Below are positions 8,953 to 16,773 of a stretch of 64,000 nt of DNA, piece by piece. The stretch is from an uncultured Desulfovibrio sp. (GTDB lineage Bacteria > Desulfobacterota > Desulfovibrionia > Desulfovibrionales > Desulfovibrionaceae), in NCBI GenBank assembly GCA_910587035.1, contig CAJUMQ010000010.1:1-64000 (forward strand). The letters are read 5' to 3'. Below the pieces are notes generated by a model. It was given only the letters and a program-made list of their open reading frames with translations. It had not been told where the DNA came from and did no database searches. How positions within the stretch are numbered: position 1 is the first letter of the stretch; each line of letters opens with the position of its first letter. A program made the translations under genes and the position numbers.

Positions 8953-8963
8953 TTGCTTCTCCA

Positions 8964-8998
8964 TAAAAAAATTGGGGAGCGGCCCGCAGCCTCTCCCC
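8964..8998 (-). terminator. Terminator after the FMN reductase gene
   Basis: GGGGAG (8974-8979) pairs with CTCCCC (8993-8998); read on the minus strand the stem is followed by a T-rich run (8964-8971). It sits between the FMN reductase stop and the start of the McrB-like orphan. Confidence 0.7.
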
Positions 8999-9019
8999 AT
9001 TCTGCCAGAGCAAATTGCG

Positions 9020-9643
9020 CTAGCGAATAAAATTGGTGGCCACCCAGGGCTCTGGCACAGGCGGATTGATGCCTGCCTTGCGGCCTGCCTCAATGCACTT
9101 GAGCAGCCATGCCATATTGTCGCCAAGGGTGCGCATGGTCTGGATGCCCTCCAGATCCTGCGCCTCCTCTTCGGCATTGTTGCCATGCACGGAGTTCCAG
9201 TACTGCGAGGAGACCACAGGCATGCGCGCGATGGTGAAATACTTGTTCAGGCGATCAAAAGACGCGCTTGCGCCGCCCCGGCGACAGCTGACAACAGAAG
9301 CTGCCGGCTTGAAGGCATAGGGAGCGGATTTCAGGAAAAATACGCGATCCAGAAAGGCGCACAACGTCGCATTGGGTCCGGCATAGTAGACAGGTGAGCC
9401 TACAACAAGGCCATCGGCTGCCCGCAGCAGATCAATGCCCTCGTTGACGGGATCATCCTTGAAGATGCAATAGCCGGTGTCGGCGCATTTGCCACAGGCG
9501 ATACAGCCTCGGATTCCTTTGCTGCCAATCTGCATGATGTGTGTTTCAATACCGGCTTTTTCAAGCTGCCCGGCCACCTGCGAAAGGGCATGAAATGTGG
9601 AGCCCTTGGGGTGAGGACTGCCATTGACCAGCAAAACCTTCAT
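9020..9643 (-). CDS. NADPH-dependent FMN reductase / iron-sulfur flavoprotein family
   Basis: 207 aa. KVLLVNGSPHPKGST is the FMN phosphate loop, GCIACGKCADTGYC (about residues 47-60) is the cysteine cluster, and VVGSPVYYAGPNATLCAFLDR is the flavin isoalloxazine segment. It belongs to the same broad family as the protein at 372-1067 but is not a recent copy. AGGAG lies 6 bases before the ATG. It follows the DUF2333 gene by 22 bases on the same strand, so the two may be co-transcribed. It probably handles electrons or reduces quinone-like or aromatic compounds; the partner is unknown. Confidence 0.8.
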   Translation of the reverse strand: MKVLLVNGSPHPKGSTFHALSQVAGQLEKAGIETHIMQIGSKGIRGCIACGKCADTGYCIFKDDPVNEGIDLLRAADGLVVGSPVYYAGPNATLCAFLDRVFFLKSAPYAFKPAASVVSCRRGGASASFDRLNKYFTIARMPVVSSQYWNSVHGNNAEEEAQDLEGIQTMRTLGDNMAWLLKCIEAGRKAGINPPVPEPWVATNFIR

Positions 9644-9665
9644 AATGTCTCCTGTACCATTGCGT

Positions 9666-10586
9666 TTAGATGCGAATGCTGTCCCTTATGTCCTCCAGCC
9701 TGGCTTTGGCAAAAAGGAGATAGGAGACGACAAGCTCGCCGGAGTTGAAGAATGAGGTGACCAGAAGGGGATCATAGGTGCAGATCCTGGTGAGGTATTC
9801 CATAGCCGCCTTCATGTTCTCCTCATTGTTCTTGGCCTTGATCTCGGGATAAAGCTCATAGAGAGTGCCTATGAAGTCCCTTAGCACCAGACATATGCCC
9901 TGAACCTCATAAATGCGGTTGTCCAGCTCGTAAAAAGGCATTTCCTGCGAGTTTTCCAGAAGGCCCAGCGAATAGCCCAGAAGATTCTCTCCGGTGACGG
10001 TCACAAAGGACGCATAAAGATCATCCGTGCGCGCATTATAAACGCCTGTGCCCTTGTCCAGGGAGGCCTTGTACTGCTCCAGCAGTTTGAAACCCTTGCG
10101 ATAGGCGCCCTCTGCCGAGGGGAACATGAAACTGCGCGGATCCAGGGCAAAACTGTTTATCCTGGCCTTGTATAGAAACTCGCTTTCCCTGTCGCTGGGG
10201 CCCAGCTTGGCAATCTGGCTGGAATAGAGATCCAGCAGGAAACGGGTGGCGTGGTAGACGCCATACTGCCTGTATGCCCGGTTGTCAAAGAAAAAGCGGT
10301 TGAAGATTATGTCATTGAAAGTCCAGCCCAGGGGAGAATCCAGCTCGACTCGCATCTGATGGGTGATGGCATCGAGAAGCACCTTGCCCTTTTCATTTTC
10401 CGGCAGGCTGGCAGCATTTTCCGGTATCGGGGCCGGTGTGGGAAACTTGGTGGGATCAAGCATGGAATAAAGTTTCTGCGAGCCCCACAGGACGAAAAGA
10501 ATGCCCACAAGAATGGCAAGCTGAATGCCTATGGTCTTGAGAACAAGATGCGCCTTGAGCCAGGTGGGCAGTTCACCGATTTTCAT
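9666..10586 (-). CDS. DUF2333 family inner-membrane protein
   Basis: 306 aa. One N-terminal membrane segment (about residues 17-37, IGIQLAILVGILFVLWG) is followed by a soluble, mostly helical periplasmic domain with WTFNDIIFNRFFFDNRAYRQ and ALDPRSFMFPSAEGAYRKG, the conserved blocks of DUF2333 proteins from gamma- and deltaproteobacteria. No enzymatic motif is present and the family has no assigned function. It is preceded by a 93-aa gene with only 18 bases between them and is followed by the FMN reductase gene, so the three probably form one transcript. Confidence 0.8.
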   Translation of the reverse strand: MKIGELPTWLKAHLVLKTIGIQLAILVGILFVLWGSQKLYSMLDPTKFPTPAPIPENAASLPENEKGKVLLDAITHQMRVELDSPLGWTFNDIIFNRFFFDNRAYRQYGVYHATRFLLDLYSSQIAKLGPSDRESEFLYKARINSFALDPRSFMFPSAEGAYRKGFKLLEQYKASLDKGTGVYNARTDDLYASFVTVTGENLLGYSLGLLENSQEMPFYELDNRIYEVQGICLVLRDFIGTLYELYPEIKAKNNEENMKAAMEYLTRICTYDPLLVTSFFNSGELVVSYLLFAKARLEDIRDSIRI

Positions 10587-10604
10587 TAAAAAACCCCTGT
10601 ATAT

Positions 10605-10886
10605 TTACTCCAGCCACGCGCTCAGGGCGTCCACCAGCTTGCGCGCCTGTTCCGGGCTGGAAATATTAAATTTGGACTGGCGGCGATATTCCCCGCCCGA
10701 TTTCTTGTAGCGTTGAATGACATATTTATCAGGCCCGTAATCGCTGGTTTCGGGGCGCCATTGCTGATAGCGAAAAAGGATGGTGGTCCAGGCGCCCTTG
10801 CTCAGGGCAACCTTGTCCAGCTCCTTTACGAGCACCTGGCCATTTTCCTCATATTCAACAGTAAGATCATCTATGGTTTCGTTCAC
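10605..10886 (-). CDS. Conserved small protein of unknown function
   Basis: 93 aa from a GTG at 10886. The longer open frame to 11261 overlaps the antisense of another gene and a terminator, so it is not real upstream. The product is rich in charged and aromatic residues, with WTTILFRYQQWRPETSDYG and KYVIQRYKKSGGEYR followed by FNISSPEQARKLVDALSAWL; it looks like a compact alpha/beta cytoplasmic protein. No known domain, metal site or signal peptide is visible. It immediately precedes DUF2333 (18 bases). Confidence 0.6.
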   Translation of the reverse strand: MNETIDDLTVEYEENGQVLVKELDKVALSKGAWTTILFRYQQWRPETSDYGPDKYVIQRYKKSGGEYRRQSKFNISSPEQARKLVDALSAWLE

Positions 10887-10903
10887 ACTGACCCCGTGGA
10901 AAA

Positions 10904-10936
10904 AGTTAAAAGCGCCCCATCTCGCAAAAGGGCGCC
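10904..10936 (-). terminator. Terminator after the 77-aa gene
   Basis: GCGCCC (10912-10917) pairs with GGGCGC (10930-10935); on the minus strand the stem is followed by TTTTAACTTTTT. It lies between the 77-aa and 93-aa genes. Confidence 0.6.
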
Positions 10937-10978
10937 TACAGAGACCGCCGGCAGGCGGCGGGAAGGACAGAAAAAAAC

Positions 10979-11212
10979 CTAGCTGACGTAATTTGCCAGC
11001 ACGCCTTTCACTGTTTCCGGCAATTCCGGCTGCTTGAGCTCCATTTCTGCCGGACCAGGCCCGTAGTAGTCCACTGTGGAGCGGGCTGTGGCAGTCATGG
11101 CCATCAGGCGCTCCGGCAATGTCAGATCGGCGCCTGTGCCAAGCTTGCGCCCAAGGCTGTTCAAAACATTTTCTGTAGGGCTTGCGGGTTCCAGAGGATG
11201 ATAGCTTTGCAT
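10979..11212 (-). CDS. Small protein of unknown function
   Basis: 77 aa. The ATG at 11212 has an AAGGAAAA ribosome site just upstream and a perfect TATAAT box about 70 bases before it, and a hairpin terminator follows the stop, so it reads as an independent small gene. The product is hydrophilic, with a proline-rich N-terminus and RLMAMTATARSTVDYYG in the middle. No domain is recognised, and there is no signal peptide or membrane segment. Confidence 0.5.
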   Translation of the reverse strand: MQSYHPLEPASPTENVLNSLGRKLGTGADLTLPERLMAMTATARSTVDYYGPGPAEMELKQPELPETVKGVLANYVS

Positions 11213-11278
11213 TTTTCCTTCCTTTGCGTCTGTGGCGCAATACCGTCCCTGGTCGCGCCAACCGTGAACTTTATAGAT

Positions 11279-11284
11279 ATTATA
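11279..11284 (-). promoter_or_regulatory. -10 box (TATAAT) for the 77-aa gene
   Basis: A perfect TATAAT on the minus strand, about 66 bases before the ATG at 11212. No good -35 is present at 17 bases, so the call rests on the -10 box and the position between genes. Confidence 0.4.
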
Positions 11285-11350
11285 CCTTGTCTTTTATTTC
11301 AATCGGATTCTTACAATTAAACTTTATGCCTTTTTAATTGTCCCGCAATT

Positions 11351-11388
11351 AAACACAATGGCCCGCCAGACGGATTGCCGGCGGGCCA
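11351..11388 (-). terminator. Porin terminator
   Basis: TGGCCCGCC (11359-11367) and GGCGGGCCA (11380-11388) form a perfect 9-bp stem, followed on the minus strand by TTGTGTTT. It is 39 bases beyond the porin stop codon. Confidence 0.75.
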
Positions 11389-11426
11389 CGGGTCAGGCAA
11401 AGCGTGCCCTGATATGTGCGACCGGT

Positions 11427-12977
11427 TTAGAAGCTGTAGGCAAACACCAGCTGCGCCTTCCAGGCATCCTGCTTCTGGAAGGAGGAATTGCGGTTGCCGG
11501 CCTTCTTCCAGGTGTCATTGTCCATGAAGTTGGCCACATAGGCCAGATCAAGGTTTATGTTGAAGTTTTCATACATCTGGTAGTTGCTGATGAGGTTGAA
11601 CTCCAGCAGGCCGTCATTGGTGGTCAGGTATGGCCCGGTATTGCTACCCCAGCCCTCATTCCAGGAATCGGACCAGCTCATGTATTTGACCATGCCTGTG
11701 CTGTTTGTGCCACCCCACCAGACAGCGCGGAAGGTATGGGACAGATTTTCCAGGAAGGTCATGTCGCGCAGCTGCAGGCCAATGCCCCAGGTGCCGGAAT
11801 AGTCAAGATCATAGTCGTTCCAGGCCCAGCCCATGTTGCCATCGCCAAGGAACGAGGTGAATGTACCCATGGGCACTATGGACGGCATGCGCTCGGAGCC
11901 GTTCTTGGGGTTGCCGTCATCTCCGGAACCGTACCAGCCAAGAATGCCGGGAACGCCCCAGTCCATCTTGTATTCAATAAGGGCCTTGGCCAGCCAGCCC
12001 TGACGCTCGGTGCTGGCGCGCTTGACCTGGTTATAGTATTCCTTTTTAGCCCAGTAGCGGCCCATCTCCTCAACATAGCCGTAATTGAGGTCAATCTCGA
12101 TGTTGAAGGGATCAAAGGCTGTGATCTGGATGGGCAGGCCGGCCCAGAACATGGAGCCGTAGGCCTTGCTGGTGCCACCTATGGCATCCCTGCCGGAAAT
12201 ATTGTTAATGCCCGGATAGGGATAGAGGCTGAAGGGCAGGTTGCCGTCCGAGGTGGAGAAGCCATTCTGGAAGCCCTGGAACTCGTCTATGCCCTTCATG
12301 GCATTTTTGCCCTTCATGCCATACATGGCCCAGGGTGTAATCTCAAAGCCGTCCATGGTGATGGGCACCATCAGGGCGAAGAGATCCATATTGTCCAGAT
12401 AGCCGGCACGGTTGGAATTGATTATGCCATTTTCCTGCAGGCCATTGTAGTTGTCATTGAGCGGACGGGCCCACAGAGCTGTCACACCCACATTATCATT
12501 GATCTTGTAATTGGCGGTGATGGCCGCGGCATCGGTATCCATGATGGCAGATCCGCCGGCCGCATTGGGCATGGTCACGCCCTGCAGACCCATGCGCACG
12601 CTGAGGGGCGCATCGGGCAGCATCCAGTCGATGTATGCCCTTTTGAGCTTGATTATGTTGTTGCCGTCAGCGCCAAGCGCGCCGCCAGAGGAGCCCTGGC
12701 CCCAACGGGTGTTGCCGATTTCAAAGAACACGGTGCCGGAGAGACTCTCGCTGGCAACGGCATCCAGTTGCAGACGCACCCGCTGTACAGCCTCGAATTG
12801 TTCCCTTAATTTGGTTTGCTTGGTATTTTCATGCCTGAAGGAGTGGATCAATTTTGTATCCGACAGGGTGAATCCCATAAGCCACTGGCCCTTGGCCTTG
12901 AAATCAATGGCCGCGGCTCCGGATACTCCCCCCAGAAGCATGCCGGCGCAAAGCAGAAGCGTACAAAGCTTTTTCAT
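11427..12977 (-). CDS. Outer-membrane porin (Desulfovibrio homotrimeric porin type)
   Basis: 516 aa from the second of two adjacent ATGs, which is better spaced from the AAGGAAGG site than the first. A signal peptide (MKKLCTLLLCAGMLLGG ... AAA) ends near residue 23, and the mature protein starts IDFKAKGQWLMGFTL. It shows alternating aromatic/polar beta-strand segments throughout and ends in phenylalanine (LVFAYSF), the outer-membrane insertion signal. Desulfovibrio genomes carry several such porins of 450-530 aa, abundant trimeric general-diffusion channels. It has its own promoter with a leader of about 80 bases and its own terminator, so it is monocistronic. Confidence 0.85.
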   Translation of the reverse strand: MKKLCTLLLCAGMLLGGVSGAAAIDFKAKGQWLMGFTLSDTKLIHSFRHENTKQTKLREQFEAVQRVRLQLDAVASESLSGTVFFEIGNTRWGQGSSGGALGADGNNIIKLKRAYIDWMLPDAPLSVRMGLQGVTMPNAAGGSAIMDTDAAAITANYKINDNVGVTALWARPLNDNYNGLQENGIINSNRAGYLDNMDLFALMVPITMDGFEITPWAMYGMKGKNAMKGIDEFQGFQNGFSTSDGNLPFSLYPYPGINNISGRDAIGGTSKAYGSMFWAGLPIQITAFDPFNIEIDLNYGYVEEMGRYWAKKEYYNQVKRASTERQGWLAKALIEYKMDWGVPGILGWYGSGDDGNPKNGSERMPSIVPMGTFTSFLGDGNMGWAWNDYDLDYSGTWGIGLQLRDMTFLENLSHTFRAVWWGGTNSTGMVKYMSWSDSWNEGWGSNTGPYLTTNDGLLEFNLISNYQMYENFNINLDLAYVANFMDNDTWKKAGNRNSSFQKQDAWKAQLVFAYSF

Positions 12978-13035
12978 CATTTCCTTCCTTTTCAGATCTG
13001 GTCCCATGGAACGGACCCGATACAAATTAAACATA

Positions 13036-13060
13036 TTTGCCTGTTCCTGTTTCAGGCAAA
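13036..13060 (-). promoter_or_regulatory. 5'-end stem-loop in the porin leader
   Basis: TTTGCCTG (13036-13043) and CAGGCAAA (13053-13060) form a perfect 8-bp stem. With the promoter at 13064-13092 the transcript would begin almost exactly at this stem, the arrangement that stabilises some outer-membrane protein mRNAs such as E. coli ompA. Confidence 0.4.
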
Positions 13061-13063
13061 ATT

Positions 13064-13092
13064 TTTGTACCGAAAATCAAAAAAGGATGCAA
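13064..13092 (-). promoter_or_regulatory. Candidate porin promoter
   Basis: On the minus strand TTGCAT (13092-13087) and TACAAA (13069-13064) are separated by 17 bases, about 87 bases before the porin start. Confidence 0.45.
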
Positions 13093-13111
13093 GAAAAAAG
13101 TTTAATTTTTT

Positions 13112-13813
13112 TTACCCCCTTGCGGCATCCCAGGCCTCGATAATTTCCCTGGCGCTGGAATCGGGATTTATCGGCAGCAGAGCCAGGCGGCCAAAATCCT
13201 CCGCGGTATCGATATCAAGTTTTATATCCGGTCTTTGCAGCCATTTTTGGGCGGGATCAAAGGTGGCTATGGAAAAACTGTCCGCATTGTCCCAGATATA
13301 GTTCATGCAATGTTCCCTTTGGGAAGGCTGCGTGGCGCTTTCCGCCATGCGCTCAAGCAGATCCGCGGCTATTATCTCCGCGCCAAGGCCATCCGGCCAG
13401 AGATTGCCGCGGGGAATGTGATTATAGGCATAATCAGGCTTACCGTGCCTGTAAAACTCCACAAGCTCATCTATGGCATCCGGGTCAACAAGAGGATTGT
13501 CCGCGCAGACACGCACAATGTGATCCGCCCGCGCATGCCTAGCAGCCAGCCTGTAGCGTTCCAGGACATCGTTTTCAGGTCCGGCAAGGCATTCCACCCC
13601 CATGCTCCGAAGATGCCCAAGCAGCACGCGATCCAGAGGCGTGTCCGGCACGGCCACTATCACAGCATCCAGGGATTTGGCCTTTGCAAGCCTGTGAACC
13701 ACCCAGTCAATTATCGGCCTGTCGCCAAGGGTGAGCAGGGATTTAAGGGGCAGCCGGCTTGAGCCAAGCCTGGCCTGGGCAATGGCCACAGTTCTGCCAG
13801 TATTTTTTTTCAT
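13112..13813 (-). CDS. SpsF-like sugar cytidylyltransferase
   Basis: 233 aa. The N-terminus has the nucleotidyltransferase signature QARLGSSRLPLKSL (about residues 13-26), then VRVCADNPLVDPDAIDELV (about 100) and a C-terminal DIDTAEDF acidic motif (about 203). This is the family of SpsF, KdsB and NeuA, which transfer CMP from CTP to acidic sugars. Its ATG overlaps the stop of the upstream fused gene by four bases (ATGA), so the two are translationally coupled. It is the last gene of the sugar-activation cluster. Unlike the fused protein upstream, its catalytic loop is intact, so it may be the active nucleotidyltransferase of the pathway. The true sugar is unknown. Confidence 0.8.
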   Translation of the reverse strand: MKKNTGRTVAIAQARLGSSRLPLKSLLTLGDRPIIDWVVHRLAKAKSLDAVIVAVPDTPLDRVLLGHLRSMGVECLAGPENDVLERYRLAARHARADHIVRVCADNPLVDPDAIDELVEFYRHGKPDYAYNHIPRGNLWPDGLGAEIIAADLLERMAESATQPSQREHCMNYIWDNADSFSIATFDPAQKWLQRPDIKLDIDTAEDFGRLALLPINPDSSAREIIEAWDAARG

Positions 13814-15453
13814 TCCGCAATATCCGTTTTTTCAAGCTGATCCTGCATCAGGCCCACAACCCGCTCCTTGTTGCCGGCAAAACTGAGCCTGTTCTGGCGC
13901 TCCCAGTATCTTGCCCTTCTTTTCTGTTTCAGCATTGCCAGAAACACATTGCGTATTCTGCCATCATCAATCTTTGTCATCAGGCCGGCAAAGGCAAAGC
14001 CGTTGCGCGGCCTGGCAAAGGCATGGGTCGCCTCCCGCTCATGGGTAGCAAGCACAATGCCCGGCACGCGCATGTGGGCCAGTTCGTAAACAGTGCGCCC
14101 AGCCGAACAGATTGCCAGATCCGCGCCCTCCATCATGCGGCTCATTATATTTGTGGCCCAGGTAAAGACTATGCCGGGATTGCCATATTCCCCAAGCCAC
14201 GCCTCAAGCTCCTGCCTGTGGGCATAGCCGGGACCGGCGACCACGCGGATTGCGATGCCGTAGGCCAGACAAATGGGCGCTGTGATTTCCAGTACCCTGC
14301 GGGTGCAGTCATGCTGATCCGTGCCGCCAAAAGTGATCAGCAGGGTGGACACCTGCGCCCGCAGGGGATTGCGCCTGGCATTGACAAATTCATCTCGCAG
14401 GCAAAAATAATCCGGGCCACAACGCACCCTGGCTGTGCTGTGACTGGATTCATACAGGGCATTAATTACAAGATTGGCCAGGGCAGCGCCATCGCCCTCA
14501 TCCTCAAAGTTCACGCAGCGCGCCCCGGTTGCCAGCACCCGCTCCATGTATTCGCGGCCCGTATTTAAAAAATCATTTACCACCAGATCCGGCCGCTGGG
14601 AGCCCACCGTCTGCCAAAGCGGCTCATTGCCCTGCCTGACCACATGATAATCCCTGCTGGCCACGCTTTCCACAGCCAGGCCGCTCCGGCTGGTGCAGAC
14701 AAAGGTGATCTTGTGGCTGCTGATTTCATGGGCCAGCATCAGGGCCCGGTACACATGGCCCATGCCAATGGCGGGATATCCTGCCACCACAAAAACAACA
14801 TGCCTGCGCTCCAGCAGGCGCTCACAGATCCACCAGTCCTGATAATCCTCTATCTCGATGCTGCGCTCATTGAGAAAGAAAGGCACAACCCTGGCGGAGG
14901 CATGCTCCCTGCCATGGCGGATGGCGGCGAGATCGAGAATTATCAGGGCTCTTGTTTCCACAAGATAGCTTTTGCTGTCGGAGTCATCCCCGCTGGCGCC
15001 GGCAATAATGCCATCAAGGCTGTCATCGCCACCGCGCCAGAGCCTTTGCCGCACCTTTTTTGCCGAGATCAGTGTGTCAGCTCCGGCTGCGCGGTATTTT
15101 TTCCAGGCATTTTCTATATCAACCCATGTCAGTAGTGGGCAGGACGCGCGCAGGATGACGCAATGGGCATATTCCTGCGCAAGCTCCTGCAGCAGATCGC
15201 GCATTTCCGCAACTATATCCCAGGTCTGAAAGCGAAGGGCCGGCCTGCGGATGTGCCGCACTCCAGCCCTTTGACAGATGAGGCCAATCTCCTCGCTATC
15301 TGTAAGCGTAATTATGTCCTCGCCGCGCGCGCATGCACGGGCGGTGTTGAGCGCCCTTTCTATCAGCGTTATGCCGGCCAGCTTTTTAACAAGCTGATCG
15401 GGAATGACGGCATTTTTTTTGACAGCCGGTATGACAATGCAGCGCTCTTTCAT
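13810..15453 (-). CDS. Fusion of a nucleotidyltransferase-like domain and a PseG-like UDP-sugar hydrolase/glycosyltransferase domain
   Basis: 547 aa from the ATG at 15453 (GGAAG site 5 bases upstream). Residues 1-220 resemble NeuA/PseF cytidylyltransferases: CIVIPA at the start, LTDSEEIGLICQRAGV, LRASCPLLTWVDIENA and SIEIEDYQDWW match the family in order, but the catalytic loop that normally reads ARxGSxRxPxKN is altered to AVKKNAVIPDQL. Residues 222-547 resemble PseG, with GYPAIGMGHVYRALMLA holding the conserved histidine, LLITFGGTDQHD, and ICSAGRTVYELAHMRVP near the donor site. PseG removes UDP from a trideoxy sugar in pseudaminic acid synthesis. The fusion places both steps on one chain, which suggests a nonulosonic or related acidic sugar for surface or flagellin glycosylation. 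Confidence 0.75.
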   Translation of the reverse strand: MKERCIVIPAVKKNAVIPDQLVKKLAGITLIERALNTARACARGEDIITLTDSEEIGLICQRAGVRHIRRPALRFQTWDIVAEMRDLLQELAQEYAHCVILRASCPLLTWVDIENAWKKYRAAGADTLISAKKVRQRLWRGGDDSLDGIIAGASGDDSDSKSYLVETRALIILDLAAIRHGREHASARVVPFFLNERSIEIEDYQDWWICERLLERRHVVFVVAGYPAIGMGHVYRALMLAHEISSHKITFVCTSRSGLAVESVASRDYHVVRQGNEPLWQTVGSQRPDLVVNDFLNTGREYMERVLATGARCVNFEDEGDGAALANLVINALYESSHSTARVRCGPDYFCLRDEFVNARRNPLRAQVSTLLITFGGTDQHDCTRRVLEITAPICLAYGIAIRVVAGPGYAHRQELEAWLGEYGNPGIVFTWATNIMSRMMEGADLAICSAGRTVYELAHMRVPGIVLATHEREATHAFARPRNGFAFAGLMTKIDDGRIRNVFLAMLKQKRRARYWERQNRLSFAGNKERVVGLMQDQLEKTDIAE

Positions 15454-15473
15454 ATGCTTCCGGCTCCGCAATA

Positions 15474-16682
15474 TCAGGCATCACCAGCATTTTCATTGCG
15501 CAATTCAAGCAGCGTGGCCTCTATGGCGCCAATGAGATACTCAAAATCCCTGTCGCTCATCCAGTGCTGGAAGGGGAAGCTGACCATTGTGTCAAAAAAG
15601 GCGTCCGCCTGAGGGCAGTTCGCCTGGCCAAAGCCAAGCTTCCTATAGAAATCGTAGCGGTTGAGGGGCAGATACTGCACCACGCACTTGACGCCGCGGC
15701 GCTCATACATATTCCGGATGAATTTGTCCCTGTAGTCCGCCCCGGGCTCGCATCTGGCCGCAAGCAGATGATAGTTGTGCCGCGTGGTGGGCACCCTGTG
15801 AAATTCCAGCTCCTGATATCCGGCAAGGGCGTCAATGAGCCTGATGGCCCTGGCCCTTTTTTGGGCATTGATCTCGTCAATTCGGTTCAGCAATACAGAG
15901 CCCAGGGCGCACTCAATCTCGCCAATGCAGTAGTTGGCCGGCATCACCGGCGCATCGCCAAGCATGGGCAAATCGACATTGCCCATGGCAGGCTTCCAGT
16001 AATCCGGCCTGTCGCCGGCATAGGCGCAATGGCCATTATGTCTCAGCATTGGCACAAGGCTGGACAGTGCGGGATCGGCCACATAGAGCATTCCCCCCTC
16101 ACCCAGGGTGGTGAGATTTTTGTGGGAATGGAAGGAAAAAATCGCCATATCCCCAAAAGATCCCGCCTTGCGGCCATCCAGCTCCGAGCCTATGGCCTGG
16201 GCCGCGTCCTCAATGCAGACAAGGTTTTTTTGTCTGCACAGATCCAGTATGGCCGGCATGTCCGCCACATAGCCATATAAATGCACCACCACAACCACCC
16301 TGGTGGCCGGCGTCAGCGCCCTGGCAATGCTTTCAGCTGTGACCACCCTGGTCAGGGGATCAATATCCGCCCATACGGGTCTGCCACCATGCTTGATGAA
16401 GGGATATGCCGAGGAGGTAAAGGTATGGGATGGAATGACAAACTCGTCGCCCGGCTTGAAGGCACAGAGCTGGGCCGCCATTTCCAGGGCCCCCGTGCCA
16501 TTCATTACCGCATGGCAGCTCCCCTGCTCCACTCCCTGATAGGCGGCGAACCTGCTTTCAAATTCCGCCAGGTATCTGCCCTGGGTAAGTGTTGCGGCAT
16601 TGCGCATGGCATCCACAACCGCGGCAATCTCATCTTCGGTATAGTGAACGGCCCTGCCGCTGAAATCGATTTTCAGATCCAT
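15474..16682 (-). CDS. DegT/DnrJ/EryC1/StrS family sugar aminotransferase
   Basis: 402 aa. A PLP-dependent sugar aminotransferase: NGTGALEMAAQLCAFKPGDE (near residue 60), the cofactor aspartate in CIEDAAQAIGSE (about 155), and the Schiff-base lysine in FHSHKNLTTLGEGG (about 185). These enzymes transfer an amino group from glutamate to a keto or aldehyde sugar. GGGAG lies 8 bases before the ATG. Upstream on the same strand is an alcohol dehydrogenase resembling KdnB; in Shewanella KdnB oxidises C8 of Kdo and the aminotransferase KdnA then aminates it. This protein could play the KdnA part, though it may equally be a PseC- or perosamine-type enzyme. Confidence 0.8.
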   Translation of the reverse strand: MDLKIDFSGRAVHYTEDEIAAVVDAMRNAATLTQGRYLAEFESRFAAYQGVEQGSCHAVMNGTGALEMAAQLCAFKPGDEFVIPSHTFTSSAYPFIKHGGRPVWADIDPLTRVVTAESIARALTPATRVVVVVHLYGYVADMPAILDLCRQKNLVCIEDAAQAIGSELDGRKAGSFGDMAIFSFHSHKNLTTLGEGGMLYVADPALSSLVPMLRHNGHCAYAGDRPDYWKPAMGNVDLPMLGDAPVMPANYCIGEIECALGSVLLNRIDEINAQKRARAIRLIDALAGYQELEFHRVPTTRHNYHLLAARCEPGADYRDKFIRNMYERRGVKCVVQYLPLNRYDFYRKLGFGQANCPQADAFFDTMVSFPFQHWMSDRDFEYLIGAIEATLLELRNENAGDA

Positions 16683-16710
16683 AAAGATATCTCCCGCAAA
16701 AATCCGCCGG

Positions 16711-16748
16711 CATAAAAATAGCCGGCGCAGGGTCAGCCTCTGCGCCGG
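16711..16748 (-). terminator. Terminator between the alcohol dehydrogenase and aminotransferase genes
   Basis: CCGGCGCAG (16722-16730) and CTGCGCCGG (16740-16748) form a perfect 9-bp stem followed on the minus strand by CTATTTTTATG. It would end, or partly end, the alcohol dehydrogenase transcript before the sugar cluster. Confidence 0.75.
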
Positions 16749-16773
16749 AACGTTATACGACAGCAGGTTTGGG

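Noticed and set aside
8953..9186. N-terminal extension of the McrB-like orphan
   Set aside because: It overlaps the FMN reductase gene and a terminator; the ATG at 8952 has a clear ribosome site.
10887..11261. N-terminal extension of the 93-aa gene
   Set aside because: It crosses a hairpin terminator and the 77-aa gene; the sequence is unlike a protein there.
11358..12809. Long plus-strand frame of 483 codons
   Set aside because: It is antisense to the porin gene, has no ribosome site or known domain and low-complexity composition; the porin has a signal peptide, promoter and terminator.
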